Shown here piece after piece: positions 20,930 to 31,815 of a DNA stretch of 64,000 nt (positions are counted from its first letter, which is position 1; every line of letters begins with the position of its first letter). Both the position numbers and the translations under genes were made by a program. The notes under the pieces were generated by a model. It made no database searches. It saw only the letters and a program-made list of their open reading frames with translations, and was not told the DNA's origin. Origin of the DNA: Symbiodinium natans (lineage: Eukaryota > Sar > Dinophyceae > Suessiales > Symbiodiniaceae); the NCBI GenBank assembly GCA_905221605.1, contig CAJNDS010000804.1:1-64000 (forward strand). Direction: 5' to 3'.

Positions 20930-21140
20930 ACTTGAAGCCCCCTTCAAGAATTGTTTCTCAAGCCCCCCTTGAAGCCCCTTCGAAAGCCCCCTTGAATTGA
21001 ATTTGAGAAAGCCCCCCTTCTCAAGCCCCCCTTGAAGCCCCTTCGAAGCCCCCTTCAAATTGAATTTAAGAATTCTGCGGCTCATAATTCTCGAAGGGGG
21101 CTTGAAGCCCCTTCTCAAGCTCCGCTTGTTCGTCCTCAAA
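20930..21140 (+). repeat. Array of C-run loop hairpins (GAAGCCCC/CTTCAAG family)
   Basis: Clear hairpins are CTTGAAG-CCCC-CTTCAAG (20931-20948), CAAG-CCCCC-CTTG (20959-20971), TTGAGAA...TTCTCAA around a C run (21003-21024), and GAAGGGG...CCCCTTC (21093-21114). Many GAAGCCCC/CTTCGAAG variants lie between. The region 20850-21180 is otherwise noncoding. Confidence 0.65.
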
Positions 21141-22093
21141 TTCAAGTCTTCCCCTTAAGCCCCCTTTAAAAAATTCAAAAAGATCATACCTGACTCACTG
21201 AGTGTATGTGACCCAGGCAGCTTGGAACTGAGAAGCGTTGGACTACGGCCTTGTGCGTCCGCCTGCACGGCAAACGTGCGATGCGCCGTATGTGCCTTAA
21301 AGAATTAGAAAAAACGAGGATAGCTGACGCGCGGCCGATGCCGGCAAAGCGACCGTTTGACCAATTGTTTTTACAGAACCGAGCAGAAAGTGGGAGAAGC
21401 ATTTTTTTTTGCACATAAGCTGGGAAGTGGGCAGAAAGCGATTTTAGATCTTCGAACATGCACAGTGAGTATAAGTTACAGCAAATATAAGCTACAGTTA
21501 CAGAGGCACAGGGAGGGCCGCCCCGATTCTGCTCAAACACCTTGGCGGGCACCTTATCAGAGCTGCAAGCTCAAGGGTTTCGCTTGGAGCCTCTGCCGCA
21601 TGTTGTCTGTTTATTGTCTAGTATCAGGAAGCGGGGGACAAAGCAACTAAATACCTAGTGGCTGCTGGGTTAAGCGGTTTCGATTCTTCCCTCCACCAAG
21701 AGGCAGCAAATTTTCCTTGATACCCATGAGCATGCAGCTGGCAAACAGCTGGCAGATCAATTCCAAGGCTTCTGCCAGCACCCGAGTAGCGCAGTGGCAG
21801 CCGAGCCGAACACTTCTGGGCGGCAGCTACCCTTGACTGGCCTGACGTCAAGTCCACTGGCCACATTGCATTCTATTGGGCTGTCGGGTTCTTGCGCTTT
21901 AGTGCAGGTCTTAACGTCTTGCACCCACTTGCCGCACGTGCCACTAGTGGACGCCAATATTGTGCCTCGCACGGGACCAACGGTTCAACTGTTACAGGCG
22001 TTCAGTGAGCTGCCGCCAGCACAAGCGGTGGATGGCGTCTTGCAAGCACGCGGACTGGCGCCGGTCAGTCCTTATTTTCTCCGTTCTATAAAC

Positions 22094-22735
22094 CAGTTGT
22101 GCTTGCTAGCGGTATATCCGGAGGCTTCAAAAGGCTGCGAGCTTCACTCCACGCTTTGTTTTCTCAGGAGTGCCGGAAACTCACCAACGTCCACTTGAGA
22201 AAACAGCTAACGATGCACAAAAAAGGTTGGTGGGTGGGACCAGATTACCCCTATGACAGACCGAAGCAACGCTTTACCCCAAGAAAAGGTTGGAAGTTCG
22301 TGGAAGCACACCAAATCGCTCCGGTCATCATCAACATAATGCAAATTAAGAAGTGGCCTGCACGGAGAAAACTGATACCAAACAGCTTTTTTGCCGCCCA
22401 TGCAAAACATGACTGTGCAAATGTGATTAAAGAAGCCCAGATGGGCCTGCTGCAAAAGAGATGCGAAACAAGTGAGACTACCTGTCACAGTGCGGTTTTA
22501 GCTACGGCCCGTCCCAAGAGCCCACTTTTGGTTTTGAATGTTCTTCTGAGACGAGTCCCAAAGTCTGGAATAAGTGTGGAAACTTCACTTTCTCGCTAGC
22601 AAGCACCACTCTAGAGCCAAAATGACGCACGAACATAGTTTACAAAACACACACGAAAAGTACACGACACGTTCTATTCACTATAGTTGTGCTTGCTAGC
22701 GGCCTGCTGCGGTATAGCCGGAGGCTTCAAAAGTG
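22094..22735 (+). repeat. Direct repeat of about 40 bp, two copies
   Basis: AGTTGTGCTTGCTAGCGG followed by TAT(A)-(T/G)CCGGAGGCTTCAAAAG occurs at about 22094-22134 and, with ten extra bases in the middle, at about 22685-22735. The two copies flank a 166-residue frame (22099-22599). Confidence 0.55.
22213..22599 (+). CDS. Basic ORF of unknown function
   Basis: Open frame 22099-22599, with an internal ATG at 22213 (MHKKGWWVGPDYPYDRPKQR...). It is rich in Lys, Arg and aromatic residues over about 70 residues, then loses character. No domain is recognised. It may be a remnant of a mobile-element gene or a chance frame. It lies between the two copies of the repeat noted at 22094 and 22685. Confidence 0.2.
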   Translation: MHKKGWWVGPDYPYDRPKQRFTPRKGWKFVEAHQIAPVIINIMQIKKWPARRKLIPNSFFAAHAKHDCANVIKEAQMGLLQKRCETSETTCHSAVLATARPKSPLLVLNVLLRRVPKSGISVETSLSR

Positions 22736-24266
22736 CGTGCGTTAATTTTGCAAAAGCTCCGACGTGCCTTCCAACCTTAAGATTCCAGCTTCTGGCTGTT
22801 CCAATAGTTCTGCTTCACAGAGAGATTGGCGCGCCAGCTGGTTGCGCATTCAGCCTCAACTTAAGTCTGTTGGCAGCTGTTGATTTGCCAGGATTGGACC
22901 TCTGTGCCAGTCGGAAAAGAACGAGACCCTTTGAGTGCAGAGAGTCGATGGCAAAGATTTGCCCAAGTCGTGATGCTTTGAGCGCATGGCACCACAAATG
23001 GGTTGAGCGCCGCAACATTTCCCAGGCGGGCGCAATTGGGCCTGCGCACGGTCGGTGACGCAATCAACTTGTTCCAATGGGCAGACAAGAGCCGATGGCA
23101 GACTTCATCAGCTTCAAGGAGCTGCTTCTTCCAGTGCCATGTCACAGAGCCCGTGGCAGCACATGAAGAGGCTCCAAGCTCTGGAGATTTACAACCTTTG
23201 TCACGTCACGTGTTGTTTCTTTCGTGGGGTTCCGTTAGAAGTGCTGCGTACAACCAGCAGGCCACAAAGGCCCCAGCGCATGCGATCCCTTACAACTCAT
23301 CCACTTGTTCTGGTTGAAGCAAGGCTTTTTAAAGCATAATGGTTGCTTGCGTTGGTTCGCTGTCGTGGACGGGCAAGGTGGGTGTTTGCTTGCTTGCGCT
23401 AGAGCACCTTTGCCAGTAAGAGCGAGAATGCAGCAAAGATTTGTGTTAAACAACAGCAAGCCTGCCTCTTTCCCGCCAGCGTAAACTCTTTTGCAACATT
23501 GGAGTGCGCTGCGCAATCCTGCCGTGCTGGAAACCTTTCCAGCAGCCTGCCTGCAATCCACGACCCGACAATCGATTTGCCTCAAGCTCTTTAGAGCTCT
23601 GCAATACCTGGACTTGGAAGCAATGCTGGGCAGCAATGCCCTGCAACTCGATCGTGCTTCTTATGGACTGCGTCGGGCACGGCTTCCCACTGCACAGTAC
23701 ATCGTTCTTTGCTGTGGCAGATATCTCAAGCGTTGGTAACGCGCTGCGCTGTGTTACAGCGATCCGGATTACTGGATGGGCCCTTTTGTTGGCATTTGCC
23801 CCCCGCCCTGCGTCCTTGTAGCTTGTCAGCAACTTCCAGCAGCTCTCATGCGTGGAACGAAAGACCCGAGCTGTCACCTTCAGTGTCCCTTCCAGTCCGT
23901 AGCAAAGCGTGTGAATCCGCTTTGAAGAAAAGTTGAGCCAATTCGTGCATCGCAGCCGGGGCCCTGGTCGGTTTCCGCCGACCTTGGCGTTGCACACGGC
24001 GATCGGGTTGCCTCCCTTCTAGGGACGCCGAACCAGTGCACCCCATTTCCCTGGTTGGAGTGGAGTGGGGTGTGCAGTTGTGCACGCTACCAACCGGCAG
24101 CTAAGAGGTGGCCACATGGGGTTGGCGAGCCGCCGGAACTTTGGACTCCCGCGAGCACAGGGCTGTTGCACGGGGAGTCTGCCTCGATTGCTGTCTCCAT
24201 AGTGGCTTCACTTGCTCGCACTGGAACAAGGCGTAGGCTGCGCGCGCGGACGTGAGGGCGGTTTTT
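22600..24266. other. Noncoding stretch
   Basis: No supported gene on either strand. It contains the imperfect fourth copy of the 18-nt-loop hairpin (23409-23438, core AGTAAGAGCGAGAA flanked by TTTGC and GCAGCAAA). Confidence 0.4.
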
Positions 24267-26024
24267 TTAGGCATTGGCTGGACTTTCGCGCCTGGAAGAT
24301 TTGAAGACTTCAGCTTCCTCAATTGCAGGCGGTTTGAAGCTGTTGCGGTCTGGTATCTCCATTCCTCTGTCTTGCGCATATTCCACTTGGTTTGCAACAT
24401 GCAAATGACGCAACCGAGCCAGTCGTTCATCAGAGATTTCGTCGTGGGAAAATCTGCAGCCATTAAGAACACCTCCCTTTGAGGTAACTATAACAGACAT
24501 TGTGAAATCCTTCATCCGGGAAGCATTGTCCCAGGATTTGCCAACCTCACGAGTCCCTTCTAGGACAGCATTGTCATCATGGATATACTTACAGGCAGCT
24601 CCGTATTTGCAACCATCATTATTTGCCCCGTAAGACAGACACGGCTGTTTCTTTGACTCCACTGACGTAGGCTGACCTTTTGACGCACCCTTGCCATAAT
24701 TGAACTTGGCACGGAAGGCTGCGTCCTCCCGTTCCTCCTGCGCATCGTCCACAACTCCTTCATCAGTCGGAGGGCCGCCAATGTCCCCATCCTCATCTCC
24801 AGCATTATTGCTGGTCTCTGATTCAGCTGGACCTCTTTCTGGCCGCCATTCTGGCCATCCTTCACCAACGACGGTGCTCAAAGAAGGAACAATCGCTTCC
24901 ATTGCGGCACGTCCCTAGATCGTAGAACTTGCACAGTTTTGTGAACCCTTTTGACAAAGGTTTCGACGTCATGCAAGGCTTTTTGCACTTCAAGGGATCC
25001 AGGTAAGCTTTTATTGGTCTTCCCTCTTGCAGCCGTTTTGCTTCAATCGCATCATCAATCTCCTGCAAAAACTTCTGCGAATCCAACCACAGCTCGAACC
25101 AAAATTCATCATCACCCTTGTCCAGTACCTTCACCATCGCCTCGCCCGTAGCCGCTTCACTGTATATCCTTTTCTGGCGTGCCAGGTCGTAAAGCGCGTT
25201 GTAGTACTGCTCACGGGAATAACTCCCTTTCTTCCAACCTGCATTTTCGTCACCATTGGGTGTCCAACCTTCTCCAAGCAACATGTTGTAAGCTTCACGA
25301 GCTTCACTTTCTAACAGTGCAGAGTCTGCCACCAACTCTTTAACATCTTCCAGGCGGCGATCCAGCAACACCCCAGTGATCTTGCCAAGGTATTCCTTAT
25401 CTGTTAGTGCGTTGCCAAGAAGCACTCTATAGATTCTTTCTCCGCAGAGTTGCTTCTGAACGCCTTCATCTGTAGTAAAGAGGCGTCCGCTTTAAAAAAA
25501 AAGCTTCTGAACGCCTTCATCCCATTCTTCAGGAGACATCCATTTGTTGGCAGACCACCCGTAGCATTGCCACTCTTCCTCCTTCCAGTTCCATTGACCA
25601 TCGAAGGAGTTTTGGTCCCATTGACCAGCATACCATGAATGTTGCCACCACGTACCCGAAGCACTGTACTTCCATTTGCGCAGTACTGAGGAAGAGACCT
25701 CACTTTCATCGTCTTCCAGATACAGGCAGGTGTCCATGACCAAGGTACCATCTTCTTCCACTTCTTGCACTACCGCTTGCACCGATCCTGAACTGACGCG
25801 CATCTGTCCCTTTCACAGGAGTCACAGGAATGAATCAATACATTCAGATCACCATGATCCAAATAAACTCCATCCACATTGATGCAGCAAGCAGTTCCAA
25901 TGAGCGTCTCTCCCTTTTGATAGCAGCGCTTGTCATGTGAAGCTGGGGCTGGCCGGATGGATCCGCAAATGCTAGCGCTCACCAGAAATAAGCGTGCAAG
26001 TGACGGCTCGTCTGGTGCAATCAC
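24267..26024 (-). pseudogene. CCCH zinc-finger, Copia Gag-like gene, interrupted
   Basis: The minus strand carries successive frames: 26024-25770 (MIAPDEPSLARLFLVSA..., low support); 25803-25492 (acidic, then Trp-rich: WKYSASGTWWQHSWY); 25425-24905 (charged helical, ending in a finger CKFYDLGTCRNGSDC-SFFEH); and 24902-24267 (acidic linker, then CLSYGANNDGCKYGAAC-KYIH). Two CCCH-type fingers are thus present, usually RNA-binding. Trp-rich linkers and CCCH fingers fit Gag of dinoflagellate Copia elements, but a host RNA-binding gene is possible. The reading is broken at about 24.9 kb by a frame change and at 25.45-25.52 kb by a 51-bp insertion that adds an in-frame TAA. Confidence 0.55.
25452..25521 (+). 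mobile_element. Poly(A)-tailed micro-insertion with a 19-bp target-site duplication
   Basis: GCTTCTGAACGCCTTCATC occurs at 25452-25470 and again at 25503-25521. Between them lie 32 bases ending in nine A (25471-25502). Removing one 51-bp unit rejoins the minus-strand protein reading (DEGVQK to QLCGERIYRV). This is what target-primed reverse transcription of a very short or heavily truncated RNA leaves behind. Confidence 0.75.
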
Positions 26025-28340
26025 CCGGGCATGTGAAAAGTGCGAACAAACTGACGATCAAGAGAGCCTGCGGGCTCACAATTTTTGGTCCCAAAAAACT
26101 ATTGGCTACCAACATGGTCGGGCACACTCCCTTTGTCCTTGGGGAAGGGGGTTTTTATTGGCTAAAAGTTTGCCTTCTGTGTGCGCCTCTTTTCGGCTGG
26201 CATTGCGTCCCCTCAAGGCTGCAGCTTGTGTTGCCACCTTGTGCGCGGTTTTCCAGTTGCATGATTTACCCTTGTGGCAGCTTTGGTTTGCATTGCACAG
26301 ATCGCTCCCTTCCTGTCGTTGGATGATCACGCCATTTGCCTGGCTGGAATGCGGTGATCATTTTATCTCCAAGTTTTTGACAATTTTGAAGATTTGAAGA
26401 CAAATAATGGCACTCAAGTGACTTTCCAGAACAAGTGGAGCTTTGAATGGGCTTGGTTTGGTTCCACTTTCCATTTTTCAAAGCAGGAACGTGTGAATCC
26501 ATTCTTGCTCAGAAAATTTCCTTTATGGTTTGTTAATCCAATGTTAGCAAGAAGACAAAGGTGCATGAAGTTTTATTAGTTATGTGAGATTTTCATAAAG
26601 AATGTAGATCTTTCTTTCAATAGGCAGTAACATTGGCTGCAAAGATACTATTTGTTAAGTGCCACTTAGTTACGAGATCAGCAGTATAAGCATGATCATA
26701 GATCCTCTTTCCGAGAGAAAGCTGTTTCGAGTTTTCAGCATTCTCAAAGATCAGACCGGTCTAGATACTTTTGATGCCAAAGACCACCATAAGAAGAATG
26801 ATGTTGAGAAAGTTCTGAAATCTCGAACATTTGTTCCAAAAAACCCATGACGCGCCTTCCTGCAATGATTTTTGCTGTCGGGGATCTCTACTTCGTCTTC
26901 GTCGTGAACTGAGGGGCCTGTTTCACAATTAAGATTAGGACGTCTTTTGTTTTGTTGCTGTTTGGTTGTTTCGCGCTGCTGCGGTGTTGGCGTTGCCGTT
27001 GCTTGTTTGCTCTAGCTATGTTTCGCTTCCGACCCGACCCACAAGACCGGCCTACTGAGCTGCTGACGTAGTAGAGAGGCGCCCACCATACCAATCTTGC
27101 TTGTGCCCATGCCCACTTCCCTTTGGCCACCTCTCTGAGGCGATGGGGCAATGTGCCAATGCGCCCATCGGGGGAAGATGCGGATGCTCTGAGCTGTTAA
27201 CATCTCAGTCGGTGCTTGCGAGAAGGTAACTGTCTGCGGACACTACCTGGTGTAGCCTCTCCCTGGGGGAGGGGGTCTTTCGCTTCTTTCCGCTGGCATT
27301 GCGTTTTCTTGAGGCCGCGGCTTGTAGTTGCCACGCATGATCCACCCTTGAGGCAGCCCTGGTTTGCGTTGCACAGAACGCTCCCTTTGCTGTCCTTGGA
27401 TGATTATGCCATTTGCCAGCCTTTTGCTTGCGGCTTGCGTGCCTCTGCCCATCTGCGCCCGCCGTGAATTTGCCCCCGAGCTTAGGGAACTGTGCGCCTT
27501 TTTGACTGAGCACTCTCTGCATGGCCCGTGACGCACTTGCCTGCCACGCATTTGGCTGCCGGGTTCTCTACTTCGTCTTCGTCGTGAACTGAGAGGGGCC
27601 TGTTTCACCCTTAGGATTAGGACTTAGGACGGCTTTTGATTTGTCGTTGTTTGGTTGTTTCGTGTTGCTGGCAGTGTTCTGCCGTTGTTTATTTGCTCTA
27701 GTTGTGTTTCACTTCCGACTCAACCCACAAGACCGGCCTACTGTGCTGCTGACGTAGTGTAGAGGCGCCCATTTCAAAAAAAAAGAGCAGTGGAGACAAT
27801 GTGGCAGCGTTTAAGGTGTGTTCTGGAGAGCCTTCTGGTCTCCACAGCCATCAGCGCTTTCGCCTCTAACGCTCTGAGCGTTGCAGTTAGAGCGCGAAGA
27901 CGTTGAACCAAACTCAATCTCCAAGTGCAGCAGATTCAGGGGGTGGAATTTAGAATAAATCAAATTAAATAAATTATGTTGAACGGCAATATTTCAATCT
28001 ACTCTTGATGGAATCATGTCACTGCGTCTCGATATTGGCACTCCAGTCAGTCTGGGCTCTTCTTTTTTCTAGTTTCCTTCTTTTTGCTTTGAGCTTTGAA
28101 CCGCCTAAGTGCGCCTCGAGTGGCGCGGCACTGGAACAAGGCTTGGACAACGCGGGCGGTAACAGCAGAGTGGCGGCCTGCAGCTTTTAGTCTTTCGGCC
28201 GCTTCTCAACCTGTTTGGGATCTTTTTTTTTCCTGAATGCTTTGCAGAAGGGTTCCCGTTTTGAAATTAGGGGGTTTGTTGGAAGGTTGCCAAATCGTTG
28301 ACGGCGGTCCGAACGTGAAGCTACTTCCCGCGGTGTTCCG
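26025..28340. repeat. Noncoding region with two pairs of diverged direct repeats
   Basis: Segment about 26111-26340 resembles about 27211-27425 (shared blocks around GGCTGGCATTGCGT, TTTGCGTTGCACAGA and TGGATGAT-CGCCATTTGCC). Segment about 26879-27086 resembles about 27559-27771 (shared block CTCTACTTCGTCTTCGTCG, then CAAGACCGGCCTACTG and GCTGCTGACGTAGT). The second pair ends in an A run near 27776-27784. The spacing within the pairs suggests one duplicated unit or two insertions of the same interspersed repeat. No supported gene. Confidence 0.6.
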
Positions 28341-28344
28341 ATCT

Positions 28345-28765
28345 GTAAAGCTGGTGGTCCGTGGTGGCGGTTCGTGGTGGTGGTGGTGGTCCGTGGCGGT
28401 GGTCTGGCGATCGTGGTGGAGTCCGTCGTGGTTGTCTCGTGCGGTGGCTTGTGGTGGTGGTGCCTCGTGGTGGTCCGTGGTGGTCCATGGTTGGTGGTGG
28501 TGGTGGTTTGTGGTGGTGGTGGGTGGACCGTGACGATGGTGGTGGTGGTGGTACCCTGGTGGTGGTGGTGGTGGTGGAAATTGGTGATGGTGCTTGCCTT
28601 GGTGGTGGTGCTAGTGGTAGCGGTGGCGGTGGTGGTGGCTGTGGCGGTGGTGGTGGTACGTGGTGGCGGTGGGGTGAAGGTCGTGGTGGCGTGTGGGTGT
28701 GTGGGATGTGGGTGGGTAGGATGTGGGTGGGTGGGTGAATGTGGGTGGGTGGGTGTCGGGTGTCA
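28345..28765 (+). repeat. Imperfect GTG/GGTGGT microsatellite, G-quadruplex prone
   Basis: About 400 bp are dominated by GTG and GGTGGT triplets, ending in repeated GTGGGTGG. The open frames across it (Gly-, Val- or Trp-rich) come from the repeat and are not genes. Confidence 0.85.
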
Positions 28766-28839
28766 ATGATCCGATTGAACCGCGCGAAGAAAAAACGTCT
28801 TTTTCCGCCCGCGTGCCGACGTTTCGTTTACATTGCGTT

Positions 28840-29230
28840 ATTTTTATGTTTTAGGTGACAGCTTTCCGCGTTCGGGTTCGTGGCTCCCATCAGGTTCTTG
28901 ACCCTTAGAACCCTGCCAGCCATGGCTCCTCTGGCCTTACTAGTTGACTCAGTTGACAGCTCCAGTGTACCTTCTGAGCAGGTTGAACCCAGGTTCTCGA
29001 ACCCAGGTTCGAACAACTCACTAGTTTGCCCAGAGTTCAGGTTCGAACCCGGGTTTAGAGTCTGGGGTTCCATCTTGGGTTGCAACCCCATGAGTTTTTT
29101 CCGCGTTTGGCGATTCGCCATCTTGGTGTTTTGGGTTGTGAAACCATGTCCCTGTGCTGGCACTATGGTGCAGGACCCCTTGGTCCTTTCTAAGGTATAG
29201 TGTAGGACAAAGAACCTCCTTATGTTAATA
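28840..29230 (+). repeat. GAACC palindrome cluster 1
   Basis: GAACC-CA-GGTTC at 28985-28996 and 28999-29010, GTTCGAAC at 29041-29048, and AACCCGGGTT at 29046-29055. No supported gene. A second cluster is at 29861-29945. Confidence 0.6.
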
Positions 29231-29860
29231 CTCTTTGGGATGCCACCACAGGCTGGAAGCCTCTGCCTTAGAGGTTTGTGACCTCCTGCTTGGGCTCTCC
29301 CCTCAAGGACTGGCCTTTTTTCCTCTGCTTTGCCTAGGTTTGTGGCTCTGGAGGTCCTCTTGGCTCATGGCTGCATCTTCACGCTTTGCCTCCAGAATGA
29401 CCACTCCTTCCGAGGCTTTTGGTTGCCTGCTCCCAGAAGCTTGATGTTGGGAGGCAGGCTCCTCCTGATCAGGCTCAGTGCTCTTGTACAGTTAGCGCGT
29501 AGGCTTGGTGTAGCCGACGTAACTGAGCCCTTTGGGCAGGCAGCTCGCGGCTGTAGGGTGGACAGCTGTCCCCCACAACCCTCACAGATCCACAGCTGTC
29601 TCCCCCAATGTAATTTCAGAAAATGTGTAGCGTGGACCCCTTTCACGTGGACCCTTCCTTGCTGTGTGCACTCATTGCTGGCAAGGGCTTTCAGGTCCCT
29701 ATTCTTGGTGTGTGTGTGAGTTTTAGCTGGCGTTGCCCACATCGGAGGTTGAGACCTTCGGCTTGTGTGTGACCAGTTGTTGAAACCGCCCCTCCAATGT
29801 TGGAGCCAATCCTTTTCTTGCATGGTCTTGCGCCGATGTCAGTGGCCGCAACCCCGTTGA

Positions 29861-29945
29861 ACTTGAGGTTGGAACCGGGGTTCAAACCCGGTTGGAGCTT
29901 GGCTTTGAACCTGAGTTGGAACCTGGGTTCAATACCCAGGTTTGA
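29861..29945 (+). repeat. GAACC palindrome cluster 2
   Basis: GAACC-GG-GGTTC at 29872-29883 and GAACC-TG-GGTTC at 29919-29930. The latter is also part of a 9-bp-stem hairpin, AACCTGGGT-TCAAT-ACCCAGGTT (29920-29942). The arms match cluster 1; the central two bases differ. Confidence 0.65.
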
Positions 29946-31180
29946 ATAGAGAATAACCCCCCCTCGTTCTTTTGTTTCGTTTTATTGCGCAAGAGCATGA
30001 ATCAGAGGGTAGAGAATTTTAATTTGAATAATAACAAAGCAGAAGAGAAGACAATTACTTTAAATTCCGCTACATGTGGCGCCGAATGTCCCCTGTCTGT
30101 GTGTGTGTTAGAAGTTTTACAGTGGATACTGTTTTGAATGCCTCGCGGCGGTTGAGAAAAATATCAGGAAATTCCGATGAGTGACGCATCTTGTTTATGA
30201 ATAATGTTGCACTCGGTTTAGTATCCAGGGCTGCTAGGGCTCTCGGGGCCACCCCCCCACCCCCAAACACTTTTGGGGTTTTCGCCCACCCGTAAGTCTG
30301 GCCTGGGCGGTCGTAAGCTTTCAGGCTTTTTGGCTCCCTGGCCAGGGGGGGATGCAGATAAATGGCGATAACCGAAACAATTAGAACGATGGGGGCTTGC
30401 AATGAAATTTTTAAACGGAATCCAAATAAAGCCGGACTCCGCAACATTCCGGAGCCTCTGAATCAAAACTATTTTTCGCTTTGGCTCCCCGGCTGCAGGT
30501 AACTCTTGGCAAGTTTTCCGGATCTTGCCAATATACCGGGTAACGATATTGAGCCGGGTGCAACATTATTCAGCATTCATTCTTAATGGCAATGCGAATT
30601 ATGATTTACGATTTGAGAAATTTTCTATCTACTAATTATTAATTATTTCTGATTAAGTATTTTGTGCTAAGTACTAAGTACTAAGTATTACTGACTGATA
30701 ATAAGTTGAATTATTGAGTACAAAGTATGATATAATTATCAATTACTTATTACTACTTAAATTTTTGATTATTAGATATTAGTCGCTCATTACTAATTAT
30801 GAATTACGAATCACTCCTTCCTCAGCAATCAGTAGTAACGAATTATGTATTCATCAATAATGATAGTGGCCCATATCTTCGCTTGTATTTTAAACTTGTG
30901 AATTTGTTTATTTTCTTGCGCCGTAACTTTGAAGCAAGGCTGTGCTGAAAACAAATTGTTTGGTGGCACTTCCTGATTTTTAAAACCACTTAAAAGGTCC
31001 GGGAAGAGCGTAAGGTTAACTGGTTAACTAGAGAACGGTTGTCCCGAAAGCATTGTGGAGCCACGATTAAAACCTCACTAATTTATGAACTGATAAACAC
31101 GCAATATATACCAAATTCGTCACATCATGCATTCAGGCATCGTCCATCACAACATCAATTCACGCAACGATAACGAAGAA
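29946..31180. other. Noncoding stretch with an AT-rich island at about 30590-30860
   Basis: Around 30590-30860 the base composition turns strongly AT-rich, with TAATTA, AAGTACTAAGTA and AATTACGAAT motifs, unlike the GC-rich neighbours. No supported gene is present. The island may be an old insertion of foreign or organellar DNA, or a matrix-attachment-like tract; nothing in it decides this. Confidence 0.5.
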
Positions 31181-31199
31181 TCTTTTCGAACACCAACCC

Positions 31200-31660
31200 C
31201 GTTGTCACGACACACAAAAACATGCAGAGGGTTGGCGTTCACGCCGTCACGACACGCCGGGAACACGCAGAGGGTCGTCGTTATTGCGTCTCGACAGCAC
31301 AAAAACACGCAGAGGGTTGGCGCCCACGCGATTATGGACATGCGCCGAGCGCGAAAAGGGTCGTCGTTTTGCGTCTCGACGATGCAAAGCAGCATGCAGA
31401 TGGTTGTCACGACATGCGCCGAACACACAGGGGTCGTCGTTTTTACATTTCGACTTCGCCAAAACACGCAGAGGGTTGGCGTTCACGCGATCACGACACC
31501 CCGTTTTTTGCATTTCGACAACGCAAAAACATGCCGAGGGTTGGCGTTCACGCGATCGTGGACACGCGCCGAGCACGCAGCGGTCGTCGGTTGTACGTCT
31601 GCGCAACGCAAAAACACGCAGAGGGTTGGCGTTCACGCGCCCTTCTTAACCAGGCGCGGT
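31200..31660 (+). repeat. Irregular satellite, about five units
   Basis: The core AAACACGCAGAGGGTTGGCG recurs five times, near 31216, 31302, 31454, 31527 and 31610, about 75-155 bp apart. The copies are linked by GTCGTCG, GCGTCTCGAC and GACACGCGCCGA pieces. Open frames across it on both strands follow from the repeat. Confidence 0.75.
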
Positions 31661-31726
31661 GGCTCCCGCCAACCCTACCCCGTAGTTGAAAACATATCAG
31701 TTTTGATATGTTTTAGGAGGACAACC

Positions 31727-31815
31727 CACGAAATCCATCACGCCGTCCATCCAGGCATTGCCAGACATCATCCGTCACGCCATTCATCACGCCATCCATC
31801 ACGACATCCATCACG
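31727..31815 (+). repeat. Short tandem repeat of CATCACGCCATC-like 12-mers
   Basis: About six degenerate copies of CATC(A/C)(A/C)GCCATC in a row. The short open frame here (His/Arg/Ser-rich) is a repeat artefact. Confidence 0.7.

Noticed and set aside
28345-28765. Gly-, Val- and Trp-rich open frames
   Set aside because: They result from the GTG repeat and are open in several frames at once.
31200-31660. CRISPR-like array (repeated about 20-mer)
   Set aside because: Spacing is irregular, spacers are themselves related, and the genome is eukaryotic.
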